Part shown: positions 54,917 through 62,937 of the stretch, piece by piece
Position numbering within the stretch: position 1 is the first letter of the stretch
Layout: each line of letters starts with the position of its first letter
Source: Candidatus Sulfuritelmatomonas gaucii
Lineage (GTDB): Bacteria; Acidobacteriota; Terriglobia; Terriglobales; Acidobacteriaceae
Direction: 5' to 3'
NCBI GenBank assembly: GCA_900290245.1
Contig: OKRB01000013.1
Span: forward strand, 109,099 to 173,098
Length of the DNA stretch: 64,000 nucleotides
Program-made: the position numbers and the translations under genes
The notes under the pieces: model-generated
Told to the model about the DNA's origin: nothing
Database searches by the model: none
What the model saw: only the letters and a program-made list of their open reading frames with translations

Positions 54917-56479
54917 ATGAACCGGTTGTCTTTCAAGATCGTCGTTTTCGCACTTTTCGCATTGTTTCTTAGCGGAGGCCCGGCCCAGGCCCAGGACCAG
55001 AACGCCGCCGGGAATCAGAAGACCGCTCAGAACCAGGACGATGTCCGTGCCCCAAGGTACAAGAAGAAGAAAAAGAAGCCCTATGACCTGAACGCCAACC
55101 CCCTCGCTGGCGTGCAATCGAAACAGCCCGATAAGGAACTCTACGACAAGGCCATGGTGGCCATGAAGAAGGGCCGCTACGACGTGGCCCGCCTCGACCT
55201 GCAAACCCTACTCAATACCTACCCCGAGTCGGAATACCGCATGCGCGCCAAGCTGTCAGTCGGCGATACCTGGTTCAAGGAGGGCGGCTCCGCAGCACTG
55301 ACCCAGGCCGAGGCCGAGTACGAAGACTTCATTACCTTCTTCCCCAACGCTCCAGAGGCTGCCGAAGCGAAGATGAAAGTGGCCGACATCTACTACCAGC
55401 AGATGGAGAAGCCTGACCGCGACTACTCAAACGCGCAGCAGGCCGAAAAAGAATACCGTGACATGATCAACATGTTCCCGGATTCAACGCTGGTGCCGCG
55501 CGCCAAGCAGCGCTTGCGCGATGTGCAGGAGGTTCTGGCCGAGCGCGAGTTCCAGATCGGCAGCTATTACCTCAGCCGCGAAGACTTCGTGGCCTCCATC
55601 GCCCGGCTTGAGACCGTAGCCGACACCTATCCGCTTTACTCCAGGAGCGACCAGGTGCTCATCGACATCGGCGATGCCTACGCCGGCGAAGCGCACAACG
55701 TGCTGATCGCCAATGGCCTGCCCGGCGCGGTGCGCGAGCGCATGCACACCATCTATGAGGACAAAGCCGCCGAAGCCTATGACAAGGTGATCACGCGCTA
55801 TCCCATGGCGCCGCACGTTGAGGATGCCCGCGACCGCCTGGTGGCCATGAATCGCCCCGTGCCCGAGCCGTCCGAATCAGCCATTGCCGAAAGCGATGCC
55901 GAGGAACGCAGCCGCCAGCCTTTGCACTTCACCGACCGGACACTCGACATCATCAAGCGCGGTCCCACCGTGGTTGAGGCAGTCCACGTAGGCGAGCCTA
56001 CCCTTGAAGACCCCAAGCGCACGCTCTCAACGGACGTTTCCAACCAGAACAAGACGATCTTTGTGAATGCCATCAACGCGGGCAGGCCGCCTGCCCCCGC
56101 CACCGCAGTTCAGCCCACCGGACCCAACGAGCCGCCGCGCAGCGATCAGCCTTCCACCGCTCCGCTGCAGATGCAGGCGCCCGGAGGCGGCACCGGCGTT
56201 GGCGTTGAGGTGGTGAGTGCGCCCAACGGCCCGGCTCAATCCGATCCCAATGCCCTCGTCAAGTCGGTGGGACCGACCAACAACGCGCTGCCTGCAGCCG
56301 AAAAGCCCACTGAAGCGCCTCTTCAGGTGAATGACATCAAGACTGGCGAGAACCCCGCTCAAGCAACCACTGAAACCAAGGCCAACGGCAAGACCAAGAA
56401 GCCAAAGGCGAATTTGGGCGACGAGTCCTCAAGCAAGAAGAAAAAGAAGAAGGGTCTGGACAAGCTCAACCCGTTCTAG
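54917..56479 (+). CDS. bamD: BamD-like outer-membrane assembly protein with C-terminal tail
   Basis: A 520-residue protein. A Sec signal (about 8-26, AQA) precedes a Lys-rich stretch (YKKKKKKPYD, near 48) and TPR-like helices (about 70-305; LYDKAMVAMKKGRYDVARLD, PESEYRMRAKLSVGDTWF, GSYYLSREDFVASIARLE) typical of BamD/YbgF-type proteins that support BamA-driven outer-membrane insertion. There is no lipobox Cys, so it is not lipidated as in E. coli. Residues about 330-520 are a disordered Pro/Ala/Thr/Gly tail ending in a Lys cluster. A GAGGTGGT precedes the ATG. Confidence 0.82.
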   Translation: MNRLSFKIVVFALFALFLSGGPAQAQDQNAAGNQKTAQNQDDVRAPRYKKKKKKPYDLNANPLAGVQSKQPDKELYDKAMVAMKKGRYDVARLDLQTLLNTYPESEYRMRAKLSVGDTWFKEGGSAALTQAEAEYEDFITFFPNAPEAAEAKMKVADIYYQQMEKPDRDYSNAQQAEKEYRDMINMFPDSTLVPRAKQRLRDVQEVLAEREFQIGSYYLSREDFVASIARLETVADTYPLYSRSDQVLIDIGDAYAGEAHNVLIANGLPGAVRERMHTIYEDKAAEAYDKVITRYPMAPHVEDARDRLVAMNRPVPEPSESAIAESDAEERSRQPLHFTDRTLDIIKRGPTVVEAVHVGEPTLEDPKRTLSTDVSNQNKTIFVNAINAGRPPAPATAVQPTGPNEPPRSDQPSTAPLQMQAPGGGTGVGVEVVSAPNGPAQSDPNALVKSVGPTNNALPAAEKPTEAPLQVNDIKTGENPAQATTETKANGKTKKPKANLGDESSSKKKKKKGLDKLNPF

Positions 56480-56584
56480 CAGTTTCGTTCGCACGCGCCG
56501 AAAACCCAGGGGCCGCCAACCAGGCGGCCCTTGCCGCTTGTGGATGAGCGGGCCGCTCCGTATCGGCAATTTGTTGGAGACCAC

Positions 56585-57331
56585 GTGACAATCGTTGTGC
56601 AAAAGACCGAACTCGCGAGCATCCTGCCGCTTCGCGCCCTCTTCCTGCAGGAATCAAACTTTCAGGTTCGCTATAACGCCTGCCACGAGCGCGGCTGGTC
56701 CGACTCCTAGTTGCTCAAACTTGATGATCGCGGCGTGGGCTACGGCTCCATCAAAGGGCGCGAGATTCCCGATCGCGACACTTTGTTCGAATTCTTTGTG
56801 ATTCCGCCGTTCCGGAAACACGCGAGCGATCTGTTTCGTGAATTTCTCAATGCAGCGCGGCCTCAATTCATCGAGTGCCAAAGCAACGACCGGTTGCTCA
56901 CCGCGATACTCTTCGAGTTCGCGCACAACATCTCGGCCGACACAGTCCTTTTCGAAGACCACTGCGTCACCAATCTGGCGATCCCCGGCGCCATCGTGCG
57001 CCGCAAACGCGACGCCGACGCGATCTTTCCTCATGGTGTCGAGCCCGTCGGAGAGTACGTGGTCGAGCTGAACAGCGAGATCGTCGCCACCGGCGGATTC
57101 ATGCTCCACTACAACCATCCCTTCGCCGACCTCTACATGGAAGTCCGCGAAGATCACCGGCGCCGCGGCATCGCCAGTTTTCTCCTGCAGGAAGTGAAGC
57201 GCGAGTGCTATCTCGCGGGCCGTGTTCCCGCGGCTAGAACCGGCATCAACAACCTCGGCTCGAGAGGCGCGCTCACCAAAGCCGGCCTCCGCGTGGCCGG
57301 ATTCATGTTGACGGGCGAAGTGCGCTCGTGA
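56585..57331 (+). pseudogene. GNAT acetyltransferase interrupted by an amber codon
   Basis: A GNAT-family protein of about 248 residues. The frame begins at GTG 56585 (GGAG six nt upstream) and reads RALFLQESNFQVRYNACH, then GWSDS followed by TAG at 56708-56710, then LLKLDDRGVGYGSIKG and on without break to 57331. The C-terminal half has the acetyl-CoA loop DHRRRGIASFLL. The position of the stop looks like a Tyr codon (TAC/TAT to TAG). Translation could restart at the TTG at 56711, but this would lose the first beta strand. A real nonsense mutation or an error in the sequence are both possible. Confidence 0.8.
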
Positions 57332-57374
57332 TCCCCTCATGGCTCGCGCTGCTACGCTCGAGAGAGCCTGCCGG

Positions 57375-57417
57375 CCCCGACGGTGAATTAGGCTAATGGA
57401 AGGGTCCGTTGTCGGGG
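57375..57417 (+). promoter_or_regulatory. leader hairpin upstream of valS
   Basis: CCCCGAC (57375-57381) pairs with GTCGGGG (57411-57417) across 29 nt, followed at once by a GGGCG/CGCCC hairpin. It lies in the 129-bp leader of valS. No T-box element (no AGGGTGGNACCGCG) is present, so it is unlikely to be a classic tRNA-sensing leader. Confidence 0.3.
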
Positions 57418-57460
57418 TTGTGCGGGCGAACCCGTCCGCCCAAGTAACCGAGTTGAGCCG

Positions 57461-60079
57461 ATGATCATTAGCGAATTGCCCAAGCACTTTGATACCCAGG
57501 CAGCAGAGAGTTCCTGGGAAGCGCGCTGGCGCGAACTGGGAGTCTACCGATACGCCGAAACCACCGCCCGGGAAGGCCGGTTCGCGATCGACACTCCTCC
57601 GCCGACAGTCTCCGGCTCCCTGCATGTGGGCCATGTTTTTTCGTACACGCATACCGACCTGATCGCCCGTTTTCAGCGCATGCGCGGCAAGAGCGTCTTC
57701 TATCCCATGGGCTGGGACGACAATGGCCTTCCGACAGAAAGGCGGGTCCAGAACTACTTCCACGTGCGCTGCAATCCGAGCTTGAAGTACGAGCTGGAGC
57801 TGCAGCTTCCGGCCCCGGAAAGCATCGATCCGAAATCGCCGCCGCGGGAAATTTCCCGGCGTAATTTCATCGAGCTCTGCCTGCGCCTCACCCAGGAGGA
57901 CGAAAAGAGCTTCAAGCAACTGTGGGGCCGTCTGGGATTGTCAGTGGATTGGACGCAGGAGTACTCCACAATCGATGCGCGTTGCCGGAGGGCGGCGCAG
58001 CGCAGCTTTCTCGACCTGTGGCGCAAAGGGCATATCTATAGCGTGGAAGCGCCGACCATGTGGGACGTGGACTTCCAGACCGCCGTCGCCCAGGCTGAGG
58101 TCGAAGACCGCAAAATTCAGGGGCATTTCCACCATGTTCGCTTCGGGGTTGAGGGCAGCAACGACGGCTTCACCATTGCCACCACGCGCCCCGAGCTATT
58201 GCCGGCATGCGTGGGCGTCACTGCGCATCCCGATGACGCGCGCTACCGGCATCTTTTCGGGAAACGCGCCCTGACACCGCTCTTCGGCGTACCGGTGCCG
58301 ATCTTTCCCTCCGATCTTTCCGATCCTGAAAAAGGCACCGGCATCCTGATGGTCTGCACATTCGGTGACGCGACCGACGTCCGCTGGTGGCGCGAACAGA
58401 GCCTTGCCAATCGCCAGATCCTGGGGCGCAATGGCCGGCTGCTCGCGGTGAAGTTTGGCGAGACGAATTGGCCCTCGATCGACCCGGAGCGGGCCAATGT
58501 CCTTTATGCGGAACTCACCGGCAAGAGTGTGAAACAAGCGCGCCGGGTCATTCTGGAGCAACTGCGCGCGCCCGATGAGCCGGTTCTGCGTGGCCAGCCT
58601 CCGCTCGAAAAGGAACCGATGCCCATCGAGCATCCCGTAAAGTTCTTCGAGAAAGGCGATCAGCCGCTCGAATTCATCACCACCCGGCAGTTCTTTGTTC
58701 GCCTGCTCGACAAGAAGCAGATGCTGCTCGATGCCGGCGATCAGATTCAATGGCATCCAGAATTCATGCGTCATCGTTATCGCACCTGGACAGAAAATCT
58801 GGCCTTCGATTGGGCAATTTCGCGCCAGCGCTATTTCGGCGTTTCGTTCCCGGTATGGTATCCAATCGGCGCCGAGGGCGAAGTGGATTATGCCAATCCG
58901 ATCGTGGCAGCGGAGGAAAGTCTCCCACTTGATCCGGCGGACGCGACGCCACCAGGATTTACCGAAGACCAGCGCGGAAAGCCTGGCGGATTCCAGGCGG
59001 AGGCGGATGTCTTCGACACCTGGTTCACCTCGTCGCTGACGCCGATGATCGCAACCGGATGGGGCGAGCAACCAGATCGATTCCGGTCGCTTTTCCCAAT
59101 GGATCTGAGACCGCAGAGCCACGAGATCATTCGCACCTGGGCGTTCTACACGATCGTTAAGTCCTGCCTGCATGAGGACAAAATCCCGTGGAAGAATGTA
59201 GCCATCTCCGGCTGGATTCTCGATCCCGACCGCAAGAAGATGTCGAAGAGCCGCGGCAACGTCATCACGCCGATGCACCTGTTGGATGAATACGGCTCCG
59301 ATGCCGTGCGATACTGGGCCGCCGGCGCGCAATTGGGCGCCGACACAGCTTTCGATGTGAACGTGCTGAAGGTGGGCAAGAGGCTGGTGACGAAAATCTT
59401 CAACGCCTCCAAGTTTTTCCTCGGAAAAGAAGGCTTGCCCGGCCTCATCGTATACCCGATGGATCGGGTGTTTCTTCTGCGCCTGCGGGAGTTGGTGCTG
59501 AATGTTACGCGGCACTTTGAGAGCTACGAACACCAGCAGGCGCTTGCCGAAACCGAACGGTTTTTCTGGACGGCGTTTACGGATTCCTATATCGAAATGA
59601 GCCGCGCCAGAACCCTTGGAACCTACGGCACTGAAGCGCAAGGCTCCGCGCTGGCGACGCTGCGCATTGCGCTCAGCGTGTTCCTGCGCCTGTTTGCGCC
59701 GTTCCTGCCCTACATTGCCGACGAAGTCTGGTCATGGAGCTACGCTGAGGAAACCGGATGCGCAAGCATTCATGCCGCCGCGTGGCCTTCTGAGTCGGAT
59801 TTTCCCGAGCTCGCCGCGGACGGGAATGAAGGAATCTTCGAAATCGCCGTGGAAGCGCTATATGCAATCAATCGCAGCCGCGCTGGCGCCGGAGTCTCTT
59901 CCGCGCGAGAAATCAAAACCGCGACGCTGGCCGCAAAACCCGAAGCCTTTCCACTTCTCAAGGCGGCGTGCGAAGATATTCGACTGGCGGTGCGGGCCAA
60001 CGAACTGCTGGCCGTAGAAGAGCCGCAACTCGACGGAATGGGGATTGAGGTCCGGCAGATCGAATTTATCTCCGCCTGA
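57461..60079 (+). CDS. valS: valyl-tRNA synthetase
   Basis: An 872-residue class I aminoacyl-tRNA synthetase that charges tRNA-Val. The HIGH signature is PPPTVSGSLHVGHVFS (about 46-61) and the KMSKS signature is RKKMSKSRGNVI (about 590-601). Between them are the CP1 editing domain (GVTAHPDDARY) and the anticodon-binding helical C-terminal domain. It lacks the long C-terminal coiled coil of some bacterial ValRS and is somewhat shorter. The ATG at 57461 begins ELPKHFDTQAAESSWEARW. Complete and full length. Confidence 0.97.
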   Translation: MIISELPKHFDTQAAESSWEARWRELGVYRYAETTAREGRFAIDTPPPTVSGSLHVGHVFSYTHTDLIARFQRMRGKSVFYPMGWDDNGLPTERRVQNYFHVRCNPSLKYELELQLPAPESIDPKSPPREISRRNFIELCLRLTQEDEKSFKQLWGRLGLSVDWTQEYSTIDARCRRAAQRSFLDLWRKGHIYSVEAPTMWDVDFQTAVAQAEVEDRKIQGHFHHVRFGVEGSNDGFTIATTRPELLPACVGVTAHPDDARYRHLFGKRALTPLFGVPVPIFPSDLSDPEKGTGILMVCTFGDATDVRWWREQSLANRQILGRNGRLLAVKFGETNWPSIDPERANVLYAELTGKSVKQARRVILEQLRAPDEPVLRGQPPLEKEPMPIEHPVKFFEKGDQPLEFITTRQFFVRLLDKKQMLLDAGDQIQWHPEFMRHRYRTWTENLAFDWAISRQRYFGVSFPVWYPIGAEGEVDYANPIVAAEESLPLDPADATPPGFTEDQRGKPGGFQAEADVFDTWFTSSLTPMIATGWGEQPDRFRSLFPMDLRPQSHEIIRTWAFYTIVKSCLHEDKIPWKNVAISGWILDPDRKKMSKSRGNVITPMHLLDEYGSDAVRYWAAGAQLGADTAFDVNVLKVGKRLVTKIFNASKFFLGKEGLPGLIVYPMDRVFLLRLRELVLNVTRHFESYEHQQALAETERFFWTAFTDSYIEMSRARTLGTYGTEAQGSALATLRIALSVFLRLFAPFLPYIADEVWSWSYAEETGCASIHAAAWPSESDFPELAADGNEGIFEIAVEALYAINRSRAGAGVSSAREIKTATLAAKPEAFPLLKAACEDIRLAVRANELLAVEEPQLDGMGIEVRQIEFISA

Positions 60080-60138
60080 TCGAAAAATATCGGCAGGCAC
60101 GAGAGTTCGGGCTCTCGACTTTGCTTATGGAGGCTGAA

Positions 60139-60164
60139 AGCTGATAGCTGATAGCTGATAGCTG
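60139..60164. repeat. AGCTGAT heptad array in the nadC leader
   Basis: Three AGCTGAT units and a partial fourth sit between a strong GGAGG (60129-60133) and the nadC ATG at 60169. The unit differs from the ACTGACC family but is also 7 nt. It places the ribosome site 35 nt from the start codon. Confidence 0.8.
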
Positions 60165-60168
60165 TTTT

Positions 60169-61062
60169 ATGGATTGGAAGAGCCACCGCATTGACGCGCT
60201 GCTCGAGCAAGCTCTGGTTGAGGACCAGGCCGCTCTTGATGCCACCACCAACCTCACCATCGATCCCGGCCTGCGCGCCGATGGCTCCATCATTGCCCGC
60301 GAAGAGCTGGTTGTTGCCGGCCTCGGCGCAATTCCGCGCTTCTTTGAGATCTTCGCCCGCCTCGACCGGCGCCCACAGGCGCAGACCCGCTTCGAAGTCG
60401 TCAGCCACCCGGAGATCTTTGATGGCGTGCGTGCCCACGCCGGCCAGGTCCTCGCCGTCATCCGCCACAACGCCCGCGCACTACTCAGTTGCGAGCGAGT
60501 CATTCTCAACCTGCTCCAACACCTCAGCGGCATTGCCACGCTCACGCGCAAATACGCTGACGTCATCCAGGGCACGCATGCCCGGGTGCTCGACACCCGC
60601 AAAACCGTCCCTGGCATGCGTGCCCTCGAAAAATACGCGGTGCTCTGCGGCGGCGGCACCAATCACCGCATCGATCTCTCCTCCGGCATTCTCATCAAGA
60701 ACAACCACATCGCGCTCGGAGGCGGCATCGCCGCGGTGCTCAATCGCGCGCTTGAGCAGCGCAAGCCGGGCCAGCGTGTGCAGGTGGAGGTGCGCAACGC
60801 ACGGGAGCTCGAAGAAGCCCTCGCCCACGGCGCCGAGGCCATCCTTCTCGACAACATGTCGCCCGCCGACGTCCGCAGCTCGATCGAGCGCATCAAGAAA
60901 GAAACCGGGCGCTGGATCCCGACCGAGGCTTCGGGCGGCATCCAGCTCGAAAACATCCGCGCCTACGCCGAAACCGGCGTGGACTTCATCAGCGTGGGCG
61001 CGCTCACCCACTCCGCCCGCGCCGCCGACATCTCCATGACAATTACCGCGGAGCCGGGCTGA
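60169..61062 (+). CDS. nadC: nicotinate-nucleotide pyrophosphorylase (carboxylating)
   Basis: A 297-residue quinolinate phosphoribosyltransferase that makes nicotinate mononucleotide in NAD synthesis. The N-terminal alpha-beta domain and the barrel with ARVLDTRKTVPGMRALEKYAV, CGGGTNHRIDLSSGILIKNNHI and the phosphate-binding ISVGALTHS are complete. No nadA or nadB is adjacent. The ATG at 60169 has an unusual leader: GGAGG 35 nt upstream, separated by a heptad array. No ribosome site at normal distance is seen. Confidence 0.95.
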   Translation: MDWKSHRIDALLEQALVEDQAALDATTNLTIDPGLRADGSIIAREELVVAGLGAIPRFFEIFARLDRRPQAQTRFEVVSHPEIFDGVRAHAGQVLAVIRHNARALLSCERVILNLLQHLSGIATLTRKYADVIQGTHARVLDTRKTVPGMRALEKYAVLCGGGTNHRIDLSSGILIKNNHIALGGGIAAVLNRALEQRKPGQRVQVEVRNARELEEALAHGAEAILLDNMSPADVRSSIERIKKETGRWIPTEASGGIQLENIRAYAETGVDFISVGALTHSARAADISMTITAEPG

Positions 61063-61234
61063 ATCGTGTTTTCGCCTGAGTCCTCATTCATATCAGTGCG
61101 ACCCCCCATCCCCGCTGTCATCCTGAGCGACCGGACCCTGAGACCGCATGGCGGACGAAGGGGAAGGGAGTCGAAGGATCTGCGGTTGTTTTTTCAGCAC
61201 ACGAGTAAGAAATCTCGGGAGCGAACATGCACCC

Positions 61235-62029
61235 ATGTATGACCTAACCGCCCTCGATGCAGCTCTCTCCGGCACGCTTTTTGCCGGCAAGCTCCACTTC
61301 GCCCGCACCACCGGCTCCACAAACGCTGACGCCATGGCCGCCGGCCGCGCGGGAGCGCCGCACGGCTCCGCCTACCTGGCCGATGAACAGACCGCCGGCC
61401 GCGGGCGCGGCGATCACGGCTGGCACTCCGCGGCTGGCGAAGGGCTCTACGTCAGCATCTTGCTTCGTCCGGCCATCCCCGCGGCGCACCTGCCCCTGCT
61501 TCCTCTCGCCGCGGGCCTCGCCGCCGCCGATGCCATCTGCTCCGCCGCCAGCCTCGCTGTCGACCTGCGCTGGCCCAACGATCTGCTGATCAGCGAGCGC
61601 AAAACCGGCGGCATCCTCGTTGAGGCGAACATTGAGTCCGAAGGCCCGCCCCACGCAGTGGTCGCAGGCATCGGCATCAACGTGCATCAGCGCGAATTCC
61701 CTCAAGGCCTCGCGTCACCAGCCACCTCCCTCGACCTGGAGACTGGCCGCCGCATCAGCCGCCAATTACTCCTCGTGGCCCTGCTAAAATCGCTTGAGCG
61801 CGAGACCTCCGAGCTGCTCGATCCTGCAGGGGCAATCAAAATTCCCCAGCGTGTTGAGCAGGCTTCAACGTGGGTACGCGGAAGGAACGTGGTCGTGCAC
61901 GGGCCGCAGGCCTGCCACGGCGTTACGGCCGGCCTCGACAAGGATGGTTTTCTCCTCGTCGAAACAGCGGCAGGAGTTGTCACGGTACAAACCGGCGGCC
62001 TGCGCGCCGCGGAAAAAACTGGCTGCTAG
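61235..62029 (+). CDS. birA: biotin-protein ligase (BirA, group I)
   Basis: A 264-residue enzyme that makes biotinyl-AMP and attaches it to acetyl-CoA carboxylase. The catalytic TAGRGRGDHGWHS loop (about 55-70) and the ERKTGGILVE element are present, with a C-terminal SH3-like domain (about 215-264). The N-terminal DNA-binding HTH of E. coli BirA is absent, so it cannot repress biotin genes directly. It lies 13 bp before coaX and is probably co-transcribed. The ATG at 61235 is the best start; there is a GGGAG 16 nt upstream. Confidence 0.93.
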   Translation: MYDLTALDAALSGTLFAGKLHFARTTGSTNADAMAAGRAGAPHGSAYLADEQTAGRGRGDHGWHSAAGEGLYVSILLRPAIPAAHLPLLPLAAGLAAADAICSAASLAVDLRWPNDLLISERKTGGILVEANIESEGPPHAVVAGIGINVHQREFPQGLASPATSLDLETGRRISRQLLLVALLKSLERETSELLDPAGAIKIPQRVEQASTWVRGRNVVVHGPQACHGVTAGLDKDGFLLVETAAGVVTVQTGGLRAAEKTGC

Positions 62030-62042
62030 GAGCTGTCTTACT

Positions 62043-62858
62043 TTGCTGCTTGCGCTCGATGTCGGCAACACCAACACCACCCTCGGCCTCTACAAGCTAG
62101 ACGGCGAAAAGGCGGAGCTCGCCGCGCACTGGCGCGTCACCTCGCATCGCACCCAGACTGTCGACGAGTACGGCGTGTTCTTCGTGAATCTTTTTGAGAT
62201 GCACGGCATGGCGCCCAGCCAGGTCACCGACATCATCATTGCCTCCGTCGTCCCACCCGTCGACTCCACATTGCGCCAGGTCTGCGAAACCTACTTTCAC
62301 GTCGAGCCCATGTTCGTCGAGCCCGGCATCAAGACCGGCATGAAGATGCTCATCGACAACCCCACCGAGCTTGGCGCCGATCGCATCGCTGACTGCATTG
62401 CTGCTTACGAGCGCTATGGCGGCCCGTGTATCGTGGTCGATTTCGGTACCGCCACCAAGTTTGAAGTCATCTCGGAGCGAGGCGAATATCTCGGCGGAGC
62501 TATTGCGCCTGGCCTGGGCCTCAGTGCCGATGCACTGTTCAACCGCGCCGCGCGCCTCAGCCGCGTCGACATCAAGCGCCCCGCAAAGGTCATTGGCACC
62601 AATACCGTCGCACATCTGCAAAGCGGCCTCTACTTCGGCTACATCAGCCTTGTCGATGGCATCATCGAACGCATCCTGGCTGAACTTGGCGCCGACCCGG
62701 CGAAACCGCCGCGCATTATCGCCAGCGGCGGCCTGGCGCGCATGATCGCAGCCGACTCTCGTTACATCCACGAGATCGACGAGCTGCTCACCCTCGACGG
62801 CCTGCGCATTCTCTTCGAGCGCAATCGCACCGCCCGCCCCCGCGGCCATGCCCACTAA
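62043..62858 (+). CDS. coaX: type III pantothenate kinase
   Basis: A 271-residue CoaX kinase, the first step of coenzyme A synthesis and insensitive to feedback by CoA. The N-terminal LALDVGNTNTTLGLY (ATP), NPTELGADRIADCIAAYE and VVDFGTATKFEVIS are conserved motifs. The start is TTG at 62043, because AGGAG (62028-62032, overlapping the birA stop region) is 10 nt in front and the conserved LLLALDVGNTN must begin there; no ATG is in frame. The pair birA-coaX is common. Confidence 0.93.
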   Translation: MLLALDVGNTNTTLGLYKLDGEKAELAAHWRVTSHRTQTVDEYGVFFVNLFEMHGMAPSQVTDIIIASVVPPVDSTLRQVCETYFHVEPMFVEPGIKTGMKMLIDNPTELGADRIADCIAAYERYGGPCIVVDFGTATKFEVISERGEYLGGAIAPGLGLSADALFNRAARLSRVDIKRPAKVIGTNTVAHLQSGLYFGYISLVDGIIERILAELGADPAKPPRIIASGGLARMIAADSRYIHEIDELLTLDGLRILFERNRTARPRGHAH

Positions 62859-62882
62859 AGCTTTACAGCTTGAATAACCCTG

Positions 62883-62933
62883 GGTGCCCCATCCTAAACG
62901 CGCACTTTGCGTTTAGGGTGGGATCCCACAATT
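62883..62933. repeat. dispersed hairpin repeat, copy C
   Basis: GTGCCCCATCCTAAACGC, loop GCACTTT and GCGTTTAGGGTGGGATCCC form a 14-bp stem with one G-U pair, 24 bp after the coaX stop and before the MFS stop. The loop is identical to copy A. It may act as a bidirectional transcription terminator between these convergent genes. Confidence 0.8.
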
Positions 62934-62937
62934 CTCT

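Noticed and set aside
57332-57460. A T-box leader before valS
   Set aside because: Neither the T-box sequence nor the specifier-loop arrangement is present.
56654-57919. A 421-residue minus-strand frame across the GNAT gene and the valS start
   Set aside because: It covers two plus-strand genes with recognisable motifs and has no ribosome site or domain.
58196-59641. A 481-residue minus-strand frame opposite valS
   Set aside because: valS is complete on the plus strand with HIGH and KMSKS motifs.
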